Assembly (NCBI RefSeq): GCF_021155765.1
Contig: NC_060106.1
Location: 3,417,501-3,481,500 of the forward strand
Origin: Diprion similis
Taxonomy: Eukaryota; Arthropoda; Insecta; Hymenoptera; Diprionidae
DNA length: 64,000 nt
Reading direction: 5' to 3'
Positions within the stretch are counted from its first letter, which is position 1, and every line of letters begins with the position of its first letter. A program made the position numbers and the translations under genes. The notes beneath the pieces are model-generated. The model did no database searches. It was given only the letters and a program-made list of their open reading frames with translations, and had not been told where the DNA came from. Positions 1 to 12,080 of this stretch are shown here, in pieces.

Positions 1-655
1 GGCGTAAGTGCAACTTACATTAGTGAGATGGTACAGGGCACTAAAGTTGATTTTTACCCAAGATTCTTTTTTTTTCGCTGTTATCTCCAAAATTATTAAC
101 TGTACCAAAAAAATGTAAGGAATAACTTTGTTGGCAATTTGATTTCCTACAAAAAAGATCCTTTAAACCAAAATGCTCAGATTAATATTTCTTGAGTAAT
201 CGAAATTCAACTTACTTGACGTATAAAATTTTTATGTTTTATTGAATTAAACGTTTTAATCTAATATAACCAATGAACATTATGGTTTATTGAATCAAAC
301 ATTTTGAATGACTGATATTCCAATGGTATAGATCGAATGGATCGAATCGAATCGGAAAAAATCAAATCCCAATGCAATATCAATAATTTAAAACGTTTGA
401 TTCGATAAACCATCAAATTTTTATACGACTAGAAGTTAAAGTTCGATATCTCAAGAAATATCAATCTGAGCAATCAGATCTACAGAATCTTTTTTGTGAA
501 AAATTAAATTTGCAACAAAGTTTTTATTCACATTTTTTTGGTAAAGTTGATCATTTCGGAGATAATAGCGAAAAATGGAGAATTTTGGGTAAAAATCAAC
601 TTTAGTGACCTGTACCATCTCACCAGTGTAAGTTGGACTCACGACGTTCTAGACA
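1..655. repeat. Foldback/MITE-like element with ~200-bp inverted arms
   Basis: The first ~200 bases reappear as their reverse complement at about 440-655: both arms carry GAGATGGTACAG, CACTAAAGTTGATTTTTACC, a TTTTTCGC[TG]TTATCTCC segment and a CTCAGATT block, with a loop around 240-420 containing its own shorter GTTTGATTC repeats. Arms are roughly 85% alike by eye. No transposase is visible, so this is a non-autonomous foldback element or two head-to-head repeat copies. The left edge may be cut by the window start, so no target duplication can be read. Confidence 0.75.
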
Positions 656-918
656 CTTTTGAAGATCGTTCAATTTTGCGTAATTTGCGACTAAGACCAA
701 TGTAATATCATAAAATTCCACTGAGTTGTAGAGATTTGAAAAAAAACGCTTCGATTCACGTGTATTTTATATGGGAAATCTTTTCAAGCCCTGGGCGAGT
801 ACTTAATATTAATATCAAGGGCTATAACTTTTAGGAAATTATTTGTTCGACATATAAAACAAAATTTTCGATGGGGACTGAAAAAAAAAATGGTCGTTCA
901 AAAAAAGCACCCTAAATT

Positions 919-942
919 GTATGTATGTATGTATGTATTTAT
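919..942. repeat. (ATGT)n microsatellite
   Basis: About five ATGT units in a row followed by ATTTATTGTG. A similar GTATGTATGCACGTATGTATG stretch lies near 6,627-6,650, so the two may mark edges of related repeats. No further structure seen. Confidence 0.8.
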
Positions 943-1262
943 TGTGACGTGGCATTTTAGAATGGCCCGTTAGAAGGGCACCAAGCTGAAGTTAACTCTC
1001 GTAAAACGCGTCCGTGGCAGGGTACTCCAAGCAAACCCGATACAAAATGGGGAATAACTACTAGTAACTAATACTTTCCTTTGTAAATTCCATAATTCCG
1101 CGCGTCGGTGTAGGCTAACCAGGTACCAGATCGACTGCGATCCCGATCACCGAGGGATCAACACCCTTCTTTGATCCATCGAGGGATCAACAACTATCGA
1201 AAACTACCGTTATCAACTCCCCACGAATTCATCTATCGTTCTGAAATGACGAACCTCCCGTA

Positions 1263-3111
1263 TAGGCCAAGAGCCAGAGCAGAAAAACAGGGTTCGTAAT
1301 GCAATCTTCTACACACGAAATTTTATTTTTGGAACATGTTCAGGGGTGTTCACTGAATATAAATCTAAGTTTGCGTCATCGTGGGGTGTCCGCGTTAGCT
1401 GCCATCTTGGAAAATACGTTTTATCAAATATCTCGTGAACCGTGCATCCTACGACAAAAATAGTATAAATCATTTTCGTAGATAATAACATTCTCTACAA
1501 CTTTTTCTTATAACTTTTTTCTGTACAATGTACAGATTTTTATTTATAGCAATCCAAACTTTTTTTATTTGTTTATTGCTAAATATATAGTTAACGGTTG
1601 ATGATACATGAAAAATGGTAATAATTAAATTTGTAGAACATAAAATTTCCTATAAATTTTATCTGAAACTTTTTTCCGTGAAATGTATACTGTAAGAGCT
1701 ATAGCTTGATAAAACTTGCACCTCGTAAATTATCAGTGGAAATGTTGCTCGTTACTACGAGCGGAAAACATTTCGTGTCGGATAAAACGGCATAAGATGT
1801 TCAGAAATTATTAATACTACTATTATAAATAATAATTATAATGTTATTATCATATTATATTTTTATTATATTATTTTATTTTATATTATATCATTTATAA
1901 TATGAATTTATTTATTTATTTTCCGTTTTTGTCAAAAAATTAATTTGCATCAATTAAACTCTGTTATCCCCTTCTCCACCTTTTCCTTCCCATTATTATT
2001 ATTATTTTTTTTTATTATTATTCAACTCAATCAATCTAATCACGGATCCGGGAGTCCGTCACTCCGTGCATAATGCATTTCCCCTGCCATGAAAAAAATA
2101 AAATAAAATAAATTCATATTATAAATAATATAATATAAAATAAAATAATATAATAAAAATATAATATAATAATAACATTAATTATTATAAGATATTGAAA
2201 CGGACTCGCGTTTCAAATAAAATGTGGGTACGTGAGCTTAGTTAACGGAATCAATAAAAGGCGTTGTGTAAAATATTTGGAGGAAAACTGCTTTAATGGC
2301 AATATGTGTTTCTGGTTTAAAGTCTGAAACAGGACTGTTCTTACAATAATAGTGGTTGACGCAGCAACCCTATTCATTTTATAACATGAGAACGCTTATA
2401 CTTCTTGCGTCACAAGCCGACTACTAGATTTGAAAGGGGGGTAAAACGGGTGATTTTTACCCTTTGTAACAATATAATACAATAATAACATTAATATAAT
2501 ACAAAATAAAATAATATAATAAAAATATAATATGATAATAACATTGATTATTATTTATAATAGTAGTATTAATAATTTCTGAGCATCTTATGCCGTTTTA
2601 TCCGATACGAAATGTTTTCCGCTCGTAGTAACGAGCAACATTTCCACTGATAATTTACGAGGTGCAAGTTTTATCAAGCTATAGCTCTTACAGTATACAT
2701 TTCACGGAAAAAAGTTTCAGATAAAATTTATAGGAAATTTTATGTTCTACAAATTTAGTTATTACCATTTTTCATGTATCATCAACCGTTAACTATATAT
2801 TTAGCAATAAACAAATAAAAAAAGTTTGGAGCGCTATAAATAAAAATTTATGCATTGTACAGAAAAAAGTTATAAGAAAAAGTTGTAGAGAATGTTATTA
2901 TCTACGAAAATAATTTATACTATTTTTGTCGCAGGATGCACGGTTCACGAGATATTTGATAAAACGTATTTTCCAAGATGGCGGCTAACGCGGACACCCC
3001 ACGATGACGCAAACTTAGATTTATATTCAGTGAACACCCCTGAACATGTTCCAAAAATAAAATTTCGTGTGTAGAAGATTGCAGAAAAAAAATCCCCGGC
3101 TCTTGGCCTAG
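1263..3111. mobile_element. Large foldback transposon, arms ~600 bp, interrupted by a solo LTR
   Basis: The sequence from TAGGCCAAGAGCC at 1263 to about 1915 is repeated in reverse complement from about 2500 to GGCTCTTGGCCTA at 3111; the same 60-codon open frame appears on the minus strand at 1309-1491 and the plus strand at 2892-3074 simply because the arms match. The centre is very AT-rich (TATTATATT-type simple sequence) and contains an inserted solo LTR. No transposase gene is present, so the element is non-autonomous. Arm identity is high (over 90% by eye), arguing for recent origin or arm homogenisation. Confidence 0.8.
2196..2471. mobile_element. Solo LTR, copy 1, TSD ATAT
   Basis: A ~276-bp segment starting TGAAACGG and ending CCTTTGTAACA is flanked on both sides by ATAT (2192-2195 and 2472-2475). 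It aligns with the segment at 23,342-23,577: shared blocks include CAAATAAAAT[T]GTGGGT, ACAATAATA, TTATTCATTTTA, GACTACTAGAT and CCTTTGTAACA. TG...CA ends plus a 4-bp duplication at two unlinked sites make a solo LTR the best reading. It interrupts the AT-rich loop of the surrounding foldback element, so it is the younger of the two. No internal retrotransposon sequence of this family is in the window. Confidence 0.7.
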
Positions 3112-3216
3112 TAGTACTTCGACTGCCGGACCGACCCCAAAACACTATGTCCAGTTTGATAAAGCCCTCCTTCTGAGGATCGACGCAGCCTTCCAATCAG
3201 TAAGGACTATAATCAT

Positions 3217-3290
3217 CGTGTGCCATGGTCCACGAACAATGAGTCGCTGTAGGCCGTCGTGCTACTGCATGATCTCCTTGATCTATCGTG
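3217..3290. repeat. Dispersed repeat, copy 1 (partner at 5,258-5,325)
   Basis: The block CATGGTCCACGAACAATGAG followed by T[CT]GCTGTA[AG]GCCGT and CTGCATGAT occurs here and again at about 5,258-5,325, about 80% alike over ~65 bases in the same orientation. Sequence on either side differs, so this is a shared piece of one repeat family rather than a simple local duplication. Confidence 0.65.
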
Positions 3291-5257
3291 GGCAGACGGC
3301 CACTGTCTATACGACTGTTACGTTCTGAGAGGAACGCCACGAGTTGATTATGATTCACTGCGTGATTTTGGTTAATCTCTTGACTTACGTAGTTGATGTT
3401 CGAAAATCTGCTGATCAGCTCCTCAGCTCTTCTCGTTCGGCTCAATTAATTCTGAGAGTTTGTAAGGTAATTAGGCTCGTGCCAACCATCACTATGCGTG
3501 ATTGAAATAATTCTCTTTACACAACACTTTAATTTAGAATAAACATTTATTAATAATCAACAATGTTCTTTACATTCTCAATTGTCGAATTTACAATGGT
3601 TTATAAACTGCTGTTTTGCTTATTACAATCGCAACTGTTATTAAATCTTCGAGGTTCTGAGTTTGACTTTATTCACTGAGTCTAAACTTTTCTATGATTT
3701 GTGGATTAAACTCTGTTCTAAAGTTGTTCTGTTTTCTATGGCGTCTAAAACTGTTCTCTCTGATGTCTGGATTTATTCTGCTCTGATCTCTCTGATATCT
3801 AAAACTGTTCTCTCTGATTTGAATTAAGGTTGAGAAAAGAGGTGGAAAAAGTAGGAGAAGTTCGAAAGGGTTACAGTTTCTCGCGGGTCTAGGATGATTG
3901 GATGAGGATATTAATTAGTATGGGGGTAGAGTTTCTGATTAGTGCGTAGGATCTTGGCGGGGAATTAGCGTGAGGTGGTTGGTTTAGAAAGCAAGCGGCG
4001 ATACGCTAATTGGCCGCGTGATCATTAAATAAGGGCGCTATTCCTCATTCTGAGAATAAGGCTTCTTTATCTGAGAGCTATTCATGACTTCTCTTCCCAC
4101 GTTTCCTCTGTTTAGTCTACTCGACTATCTTTATTGAGTGATAATTGCAAGTGATTATTGACTTGAATTATCGCAGGTGTTTATTACTCTGAGTTATTGC
4201 AAGTGTTTATTGCCCTGAATTATTGCAAGTGTTTATTACTTTGAAGCACTGCAGCTGCGATCGTAAATTAAGGGATTTATTTAAAAGCTAATGTTGAAAA
4301 ATATAACGGTCAAATGTGAGAAAAATATAAGTACCATATATGTATATAAGTTTAGCTGATGAAATAACGGTTAATATAGCGTAGAGAACTGTCGATATAA
4401 GAATATTGCACGTTATGATTATAATTGTGCATGTCGGTATTAGTTTAAGAACTACGGGTAAGAGCTCCTAAAGCTCTCCTATGGTAACTGCACATCGGTA
4501 ATGTAGGATACAGAGAGGGTGCCACCGTGGATACCGGCTGGCACGTAACACGACGAAGCCAGTGGAGGCAAGCTATGAGGCGTTGCACTCCATTCGGTAA
4601 CCTTGACGGAGACAGCCTACTCACCTGCATCTTTCAGCGGAACTCCCAATGATAGGCGACCTGGACAGTACGAAGAAGCAGCTGAAGGATTGTGCAAGTT
4701 GGTGTCAGCGACGAAATCACGAACATTACGCACCATCTAGTGGTAATCGTCGAAGACGCATGACCAGGTCGTAACCGATATTCGCCACAAAGGAATGTCC
4801 TAATTATGGTGGGGAACAAATTACCAACCAAAAAGAGGAAGAATCAGTTGACAACAACGGCGAGATCGGTAATCTGAACTCCAAATTCTGCCTATTCTAC
4901 GCCCAACCTGCCAGGAGACAGCATCGCTACCACCTCGCTCTCGTTTCCTTCTTCTGTACTGCTATCATACGATTGGTATTGTTTGTTCTACCGCTACCGT
5001 TTAATTTTTTCTCCCTCTATCGTTTTGTACTACCGTTAGCTTCTTGATTCCCCTTGAATTTAATTCCTTTCTTCCCTTTTTTTCCTATCATTTATAAGTT
5101 TTCTTTTTTTAACTAAAATCGGTGTTTGTTTGCTGACGTCGCGAGCCAAGGTAAGGGTTCCGCCTTTGTCGTACTGTTACAAAGTTGCTCACAATTTCTA
5201 TTTCTTTCGTATCTTGATTATCGTGTTTGGTTGCATCGAATGTTGCCAATTTCTTTG

Positions 5258-5325
5258 TGAACCATGGTCCACGAACAATGAGTTGCTGTAAGCCGTGGTG
5301 TGACTGCATGATTTCGTTGAATAAT
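5258..5325. repeat. Dispersed repeat, copy 2 (partner at 3,217-3,290)
   Basis: Second copy of the CATGGTCCACGAACAATGAG block, with scattered substitutions relative to copy 1. A 66-codon minus-strand open frame overlaps it but has no recognisable domain. Confidence 0.65.
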
Positions 5326-6640
5326 TGATTACGTAAAAATTATCGTTGAGCGACCTCGTAACTACCGAATAAATATCTTCTGCATCCCTAATTTTCTCTT
5401 GATTCTTTTATAATTTTATGCTAGAACTGTCTTGGTAATTTCTATCGTCTTTTGCGATCGTTATCTTCTCTTTCGGTGCTAGTATTGCTTAGTGCTATTG
5501 TATCGTACCGCCTACTATATTTTACTTGCTTTGTGCATGTTTTTTGTATCGTAAATCGAGTTACTCGGAGTACCTACAGCCGAGCGTAAAGCAAGCCGCT
5601 AAGTACTATCGCACCTTCCCACCGCTTATTACCAATTTTCTAGTGATTATTACCTGTTATATTTTTCTTGTTACTTGTAATATCGCATTTCTCTGTCAAT
5701 TTAAGTTTTGCTTATCGTAATCAGGTGTATTTAGTGTATTTCTTTATCTTTCGAATTCTTCCCTAAATCTCTCACTCTCATAATTTTTATAATCTCTCGT
5801 TAATTATAAATCCGGATTTCTTTTGTTAATATGACCTCGTATCTTTTACTCTTGTAAATTATCAATTCGACGACTATAATTAATATTCTTTCGTCTGAGC
5901 TACCGATCTTTGAAAATTAATAATCAACGTCATTTTCTCTTGTTAGTTACCGTTTATCGTAAATTTTGTTTTATCTCTTGTCACTACCGTTCCGAGTTAT
6001 CGTCAATTCCTTCAACTACCGATTTTCAATAAAGCTTCACTCTTGCTGTAACTTAAACCATTAATACTCGTTGTGTCGTTTTTCGAAAACTTGGGTAAAA
6101 TCATGTCCCCCAGCGACGCGTAGTGTTAAGTAGACGTTTGCATTATATCATCAATCCCAACCCACGCTCAATTTTCCGTGTCAACTATCATCTCCGTTCA
6201 AACTATCGTTTGAGTTTATTCTATCGAAAATCTTGTGCACTACCCTCCTCGACTAACTCTTTATTATTATCTTCTGTTACAAACTTGACTGATTTAACGC
6301 TTGTGAATCTAATCGACAATATATGACTGATTGGCTATAATTTCTTTGACTCAAGCACATTTCTTTATTTCCAAATTTCCTCATTTCTTCAATTATCGTT
6401 AACTGCCTTGGATACTGCCATTCTACCAGTTCGTATGAGTACCTGAGCCTAGCCAGGCATACAATGGTTTCTCTATTACTTGTTGTTTAAAAATTGACGG
6501 TGAAGCGTCCGGCGCCCAACGAATATATTTTATTGTCGGCTAATGGAATACCGAATGATCAGAGAATCACGCCAAGATGTAAACGGTAAGTCTTCAGCCG
6601 AGGGTTACCGAAAGTTGGCGTTACAGTATGTATGCACGTA

Positions 6641-7764
6641 TGTATGTGATCAATTTTTTTGTCTAACGATATCTCAAGAACGAGTGACTGGATTTAAATG
6701 ATTTTGGTCTTAATCGACGTGGCTTTTCCAAACTCAGAACTGATTAGATTCTGGCTTTGATCGGTCAAGCACTTTGTTAATTATTTCAATAACAAAATTC
6801 CAAAAAATCAAATAAGAATGATATCTTGAAAATGGATGAACGGATTGGAATGAAAATTGGTACCGTGAGGTTTTTTGGGTCACTAATCACGAATCTGAAG
6901 TCAGATTATGAAATCCACAATGGTGAATTCAATATGGTGGAAGAAAACTAAAATTATTCAGATTTTGATGGAAATTAAGAGTCGGAAGTTTTTTGGGTCA
7001 CCGATCACGAATCCAAGGTTAGAATTCCAAAATTTATGATGAGGATCGATTATAATGGGTAAAAATGAAAAAAAACGTATTATTTTCATGTAATATGGCA
7101 TCCAACGGCTTTCGAATCGTCAATCACGAATCCGAATTTGTAACTCAAAATTCGAATTGGATATTATTATTTTTTTGTTCTATGAACTTGGAACCTGCAA
7201 TGACAAAATAGGAAGTTTGAGAGCTGGCTCACGGTCAGCCTAAAGCTGCTTGTAACTCGGTATAGCACCCGACTCTAGTGACTAAGACAGAAAACTTTCG
7301 ACTTACAATGAAGGATCCGTTACTCTCATATATATTCTACGTAATTCACCTCAAATCTCTATTTATAGGTATAACGATAAAAATACCCTTCTTTTGTGAT
7401 CTTATTCAAACATTTTCTCCGCCTACACCAACTCAATGTTCAATTCAACGAGTTGGTAACAGACTATTTAGGAGAGAATATAATTGCATAGTTCCGGGTG
7501 ATGTATTTGACTTTGTAGTTGTTTTATAAAAACGGTAAATGCAAATACAGACATTGAATCGAAATCGCGAGGTTTTTTAAAACTCCTAATCATCATTTCA
7601 AGGTTAACACAGACCTGTACCATTGCAGACTTTATAGGAACGTTACGATAGTACAATGATCCGCCACTAAATCATTTTCATCTTCGCAGCCCATTTAACT
7701 GCAGTAATTTACTAAGAAATCAGAGTTATTGCACGATGTTGGCCCGTCAAATGTCACAGCGCTT
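6641..7764. other. Anonymous AT-rich DNA with internally repetitive phrases
   Basis: Contains several loosely repeated phrases such as TTTTGGGTCA[CT]...ATCACGAAT (near 6,873, 6,992 and 7,108) that suggest an old degenerate repeat. No open frame with a recognisable domain. The stretch next to 7,765 adjoins the 3' end of the LINE. Confidence 0.5.
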
Positions 7765-8000
7765 TTTTTACATTCATTATGTTAACTTTGACCGCGAGTC
7801 TTTACATAGATGGTGAAAACAACGACCAAGACATGAATACTTCAAGTTAATACTCGCTATTTTTTTTCTAATATAAGCCTTTCTAATCTCGCATAGATTA
7901 ATTTCAGCTTTACAATGTTGAATTGTACATAGTTTACACAGATCGGACAAATATGCTATGCTACAATGTAGCCTTACTATCATAGTAAGCTTAGATAGAT

Positions 8001-11000
8001 TCATATTCTTAAGCCGCAGTCTTTGAAAAATGAACAGATATATCGACACGCAGTGATATTTGGTTCGGAAATCAGTGATTCTATATTCAGGAGTAAATGC
8101 AGGTTAATTTTTTGTAGATTAGTTATAAGTTTTCTTCTTTCCGCATTGTACAGTTCGCATTGAAAGATGACGTGATTCAAATCCTCGTCCTCTTTTTTGC
8201 AGCTGCACTGAGAGTTTTGAATTATATTTATGCGGGCAAGCGAAGCTGCTAGGTGGTAATGATTGCATCTCATACGATTAACTGTGACAATAAAATTTCT
8301 ATTTAAATTGAGTTTGTAGGACCAAGGTTTTCTTTTACTATTATAGTAGGATTGAAAATATATTCTGCCAGTGCGATGTTCAGGTTTTGTAAGATACTCG
8401 TGATTAACATGGTACATTTGTTTTTTAAGGCTCTCGTGCAGATCTGTGTATGGGAAACATTCAATATCAACTCTTTGTGTCTGCAGCTTCTTTGGCATGT
8501 CTGTCAACATTTTCATTTCCTGCAACTCCAATGTGTGACGGGATCCAGTAGAAAGTAATTAAAGTGTTGTGATTATTGTCAGTGTGAATCTGGGTATACT
8601 TTTCTTTAATTTGGAGAATATAGTCGTTAAGTTTAATATTCACATGGATAGATTGTAGGCTTTGTAGGGCACTTAGGGAATCAGAGAAAATAAGAATGTT
8701 TCTATTTTTATTATATAGGGCTATGTCTAATGCGTCTTTCAAGGCAATTGATTCTGCTGTAAAAACTGAGGCATTTTTTTCAATGCTTTTTTGTATACAA
8801 ATATCAAGTTCACTGCATATACAAGCAGAACCGACACGTGGCGAATTAGCCGATTTACTGCCGTCCGTAAATATTTTTAAACCACCCATACTAGAGAAAA
8901 TTTCCTTAAAAAAAGAGTTAGGTTTTCTAGATTTTTTAAGTAATTGGCCAGACTGCGTATTTATCGGTATAGATGTAGTAACTGTTTTGAAATCGTGGCA
9001 AAAAATGCTAGCTTTATCATGTTTATTTATTTTATCAATGACTTCCGTGAGAGATTCAAAACATGGAAAAAAGATATTTTTCGGATTGTGTTTGGATTTT
9101 TTGACTATTTTGCAGTAGTTATCAATGTTTTTAATAACCGAAGAGCCAGAGGTAGATGAAATTTGAGATAGATAACATTTACATAAGTATATTATTCTTT
9201 CTTTTATAGTGACCAGTTTGGATTCTGCTGTCAATATGATTTTTGGTGTGCTGATTCGATAACCTAAGGAAGCTCTTATAGCAGTATTTTGAACTTTTTC
9301 TAATTTTGTGAAGAAATTTTCTTTATCATAATAGTAGATGTAGCAGCCATAATCTATAATGGATCTGACGTAGCTTTTGTATAAAGTGATCAAAGTCTCT
9401 GGACTAGCGCCCCACCATATGCCACAGAGAAATTTGATCAAGTTTAAAGCCTTATTACATTTCTTAGTGACTGAATTTAGATGCGGGATGCACGACATTT
9501 TGTAATCAAAAAGTATACCCAGGAACCTAGTGGTTTCCGCTGAAATTATTTCAGTGTTTCTGATTTTAATACAAGTGTCACCCGGTTTAATGCCTACCTT
9601 GTTGAAATGAATGAAAACAGTTTTAGAAGGAGAAATATCTAGACCGCTTTCTCGTAAATTCTTATAAACAGTATTGCAGGCATTTTTAAGAATTTTTTTC
9701 CCCCATTAAATAGACTTACATTTAATGTAGAGACAAATATCGTCAGCAAATTCAGAAACACAAACATTTTTAGGTAGGCTAGCGGTGATATGTGAAACAT
9801 AGCGTATATAAAGCAGGGGGCTGAGAACACCACCTTGAGGAGTCCCTCTATAAACTGATCTGCATTCATTATTGAGAAAGTTGGTGTATATAAATCTTTC
9901 GTGTAGGATAAATTTAATACATGTGAAAATGTTTCCAGAGCATCCAGTCGCAGATAATTGATGCAAAAGAATATCAACATTGACATAGTTAAATGCGCCA
10001 TCGACATCAAGAAAAGTAGCAAGCACATTTTTTTTTCTACGAAAGCTTCATCAATTTCGAGCGTAAGGCTAACTAAGTTGTCAGTCGTTGATTTTCCTTT
10101 TCCAAATCCGGTTTGGCTATAGGGAAGGAGATTATTATATTCTATCCACCATTCTAATCTGTTTTTAAGTAATGTTTCATATAACTTTCCAGCACAAGAT
10201 GTTAAAGCTATCGGTCTGAGCGAGGTACCGTTTGATTTTGGGATAAAATGTATGAAAGTGTTTTTCCAACTGCGTGGAAACATATTTTTGGAATGCATTT
10301 CATTAAATATATCAAGTAGAATGAGATTAAATTTTAAACTCAATTTTTTCAAAATTTCGAAATCCACCCCGTCCATTCCAGGGCTAGAGTGAATTTTTTT
10401 GCTATCTAGTGCAATATTAAACTCGGAAAAACTGTATGGAGCATCAAAAAATTCATTCTTTTCATGTTTGCCAGGTATGGAATCTGGATTAGTTTGAACC
10501 CATGGCGAAGCTATCTTGTCCAAAGCTTCCTCTACCTTATCTTTAGTCACCAAGTTTCCGGAAGAATTAGATTTCACTTTAATAAAACTATTTTTAAGGA
10601 CCTTGCACTTTCGCCACACGTAATTTGGATCAATTCGGATGTTTAAGCTAGACGCAAAGTTTTCAAAAAATTCTTTTTTTTTAGTTTTAAATGTTTTAGT
10701 GGCTAATGCCGAGAATCGGTTGTATTCAATCAAATCATTAAGTTCGCCTGTAAATTGCCATTTTTTAAATGCAGCTCGTCTCAACCTTTTTATTTTATCA
10801 CAGTCTTTGTCCCACCACGAGTTGGGATTGGTAATTTTGTCTTTTCTATTAATTATTTTACGAACAGGAGAGCTAGATTTAACAGCTTTGGTTACACATT
10901 CAATAAAGTGATCATACTTTTGTTCAGGTGGTAGTTGTACATATTCAAGAGATAGGAATTCTTTATACGTTTTTTCAAGATTTTCTTGGAATTTCAACCA

Positions 11001-12023
11001 ATCAGTTCTGACAGATTTAATTTTAAATGTTTTTTTTTGCGTATTGTTCCCTTTCTATACCTATATTCATAAAAATTGGATAGTGGTCCGAACCCCAGGG
11101 CTCATCACATACATTTACGTCTACCTTATGCACTAAATCAAATGTAGAGAACGCAAGATCGATATTAGACTTCGTATATCGATATTGTGAATTTTTTTTT
11201 ATATAGTAGGACCAATGAACACTAAAATCTCGCAGTTACAGATTTTTTAAGAAATTATTACTTTTATAATGAAATATATCCTGAGAATATGGCCGAAACA
11301 CGTGTATTTCAGATGGGGAAATTCACCCCCCGGGGGGGAGGGGTTAGAGGCTACATAAAAATCTGAAAAAAAGAGGATATTTTTTTAAAATTATTTGGAG
11401 CCGATTTGGGGGGCTTCTGATTAAAAATGCGTCCGACCCCTAAATAAGGACCACCCTAGTGTAGACGTATTGTCATTATGTAAAAACAAGTCAAATCTAT
11501 TAATAGAATCTTCCAGTCTTTCTCCATTTAGGTCAGTTTTAGTACAATTCCAATTAATGTTATGTGCGTTAAAATCGCCGATGAGGATTGTATTGCTGTT
11601 GTTGACATTTTGTACAATACGATCCCATTGATATTGAGTGAGAGAAATACCCTGCTGTGGAGTTCTATAGCATACAATGAATTCAATACATGGTTTAGTA
11701 TTGATAATTTTAATAACGTACATTTCGACCATTAGAGAAGGAGAGTTGATTGTTTTAATTACTTCGCATTCAAGTGATTTTTTGGTGAACATAATAATAC
11801 CCCCGCCGCGAGTGTTTTTTGTACATCCTGGTCTGTCTTTTCTATTCGCAATGAATCCGGGTATGTTTGAAGTTTCTCCTTCAACAAGCCAGGATTCCAC
11901 ACAAATTATAATGTCAAATTCATTTTTCTTTGATTGCAATTCATTTTTTTTTGAACGGGCACTTCTTAGGTTCCAGTACATTATCTTTAGTAGATGATCA
12001 ACTAATATCACGTCATTAGCCAT
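8001..12023 (-). pseudogene. LINE ORF2: endonuclease, reverse transcriptase, RNase H
   Basis: Five open pieces read in order on the minus strand. 12,023 to ~11,460: endonuclease N-terminus (MYWNLRSARSK; LIGDFNAHNINW). About 11,190 to 11,020: endonuclease C-terminus (WGSDHYPIF). 10,997 to ~9,706: reverse transcriptase, with SSPGMDGVDFEILKK, LRPIALTSCAGKLYE, TPQGGVLSP and the catalytic FADDICLY. ~9,705 to 8,467: thumb region and RNase H (IFTDGSKS, FTAESIALKDAL, IFSDSLSALQSL, WIPSHIGVAGNENVD). 8,531-8,001: tail with CSCKKEDEDLNHVIFQC. Lesions seen: an insertion at ~11.2-11.46 kb, a frameshift in an A run near 10,030, an in-frame TAA at 9,706-9,708, and a frameshift near 8,480-8,530. Replication would be by target-primed reverse transcription; this copy is defective. 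Confidence 0.88.
11190..11459. mobile_element. Small insertion splitting the LINE endonuclease
   Basis: The endonuclease frame stops at a junction near 11,459 and its C-terminal motif (SDHYPIF) resumes near 11,190; the DNA between is unlike the LINE, contains a CCCCCCGGGGGGG palindrome at about 11,325-11,338 and ends GGGGGGCTTCTGATT...AAGGACCACCCTAG. It looks like a short non-autonomous element. I cannot fix its ends or a clean target duplication by eye. Confidence 0.55.
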
Positions 12024-12080
12024 TTTATGAAGGTATTTTGATAGTAAGGCACAGAAAAAGGAAATGAGAAATTTAGAACA

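Larger units (their letters stand above)
3112..6640. other. Repeat-derived region without a confident gene; possible LTR-element remnants
   Basis: No open frame here gives a recognisable domain. The DNA is pyrimidine-rich on the plus strand from 4.9 to 6.5 kb. An AATAAA at about 6,029 is followed some 480 bases later by CGGCGCCCAACG (about 6,510), which resembles a primer-binding site complementary to tRNA-Lys (one base off at its first position), and a GGCGTTACA at 6,619-6,627 would give a TGTAACGCC end on the minus strand. These hint at broken LTR retrotransposon pieces, but I cannot pair LTRs or find gag/pol, so this stays a guess. Confidence 0.35.

Noticed and set aside
1309-1491. 60-codon frame conserved in two places
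   Set aside because: Its twin at 2892-3074 is just the other arm of the foldback element; similarity is due to the DNA inverted repeat.
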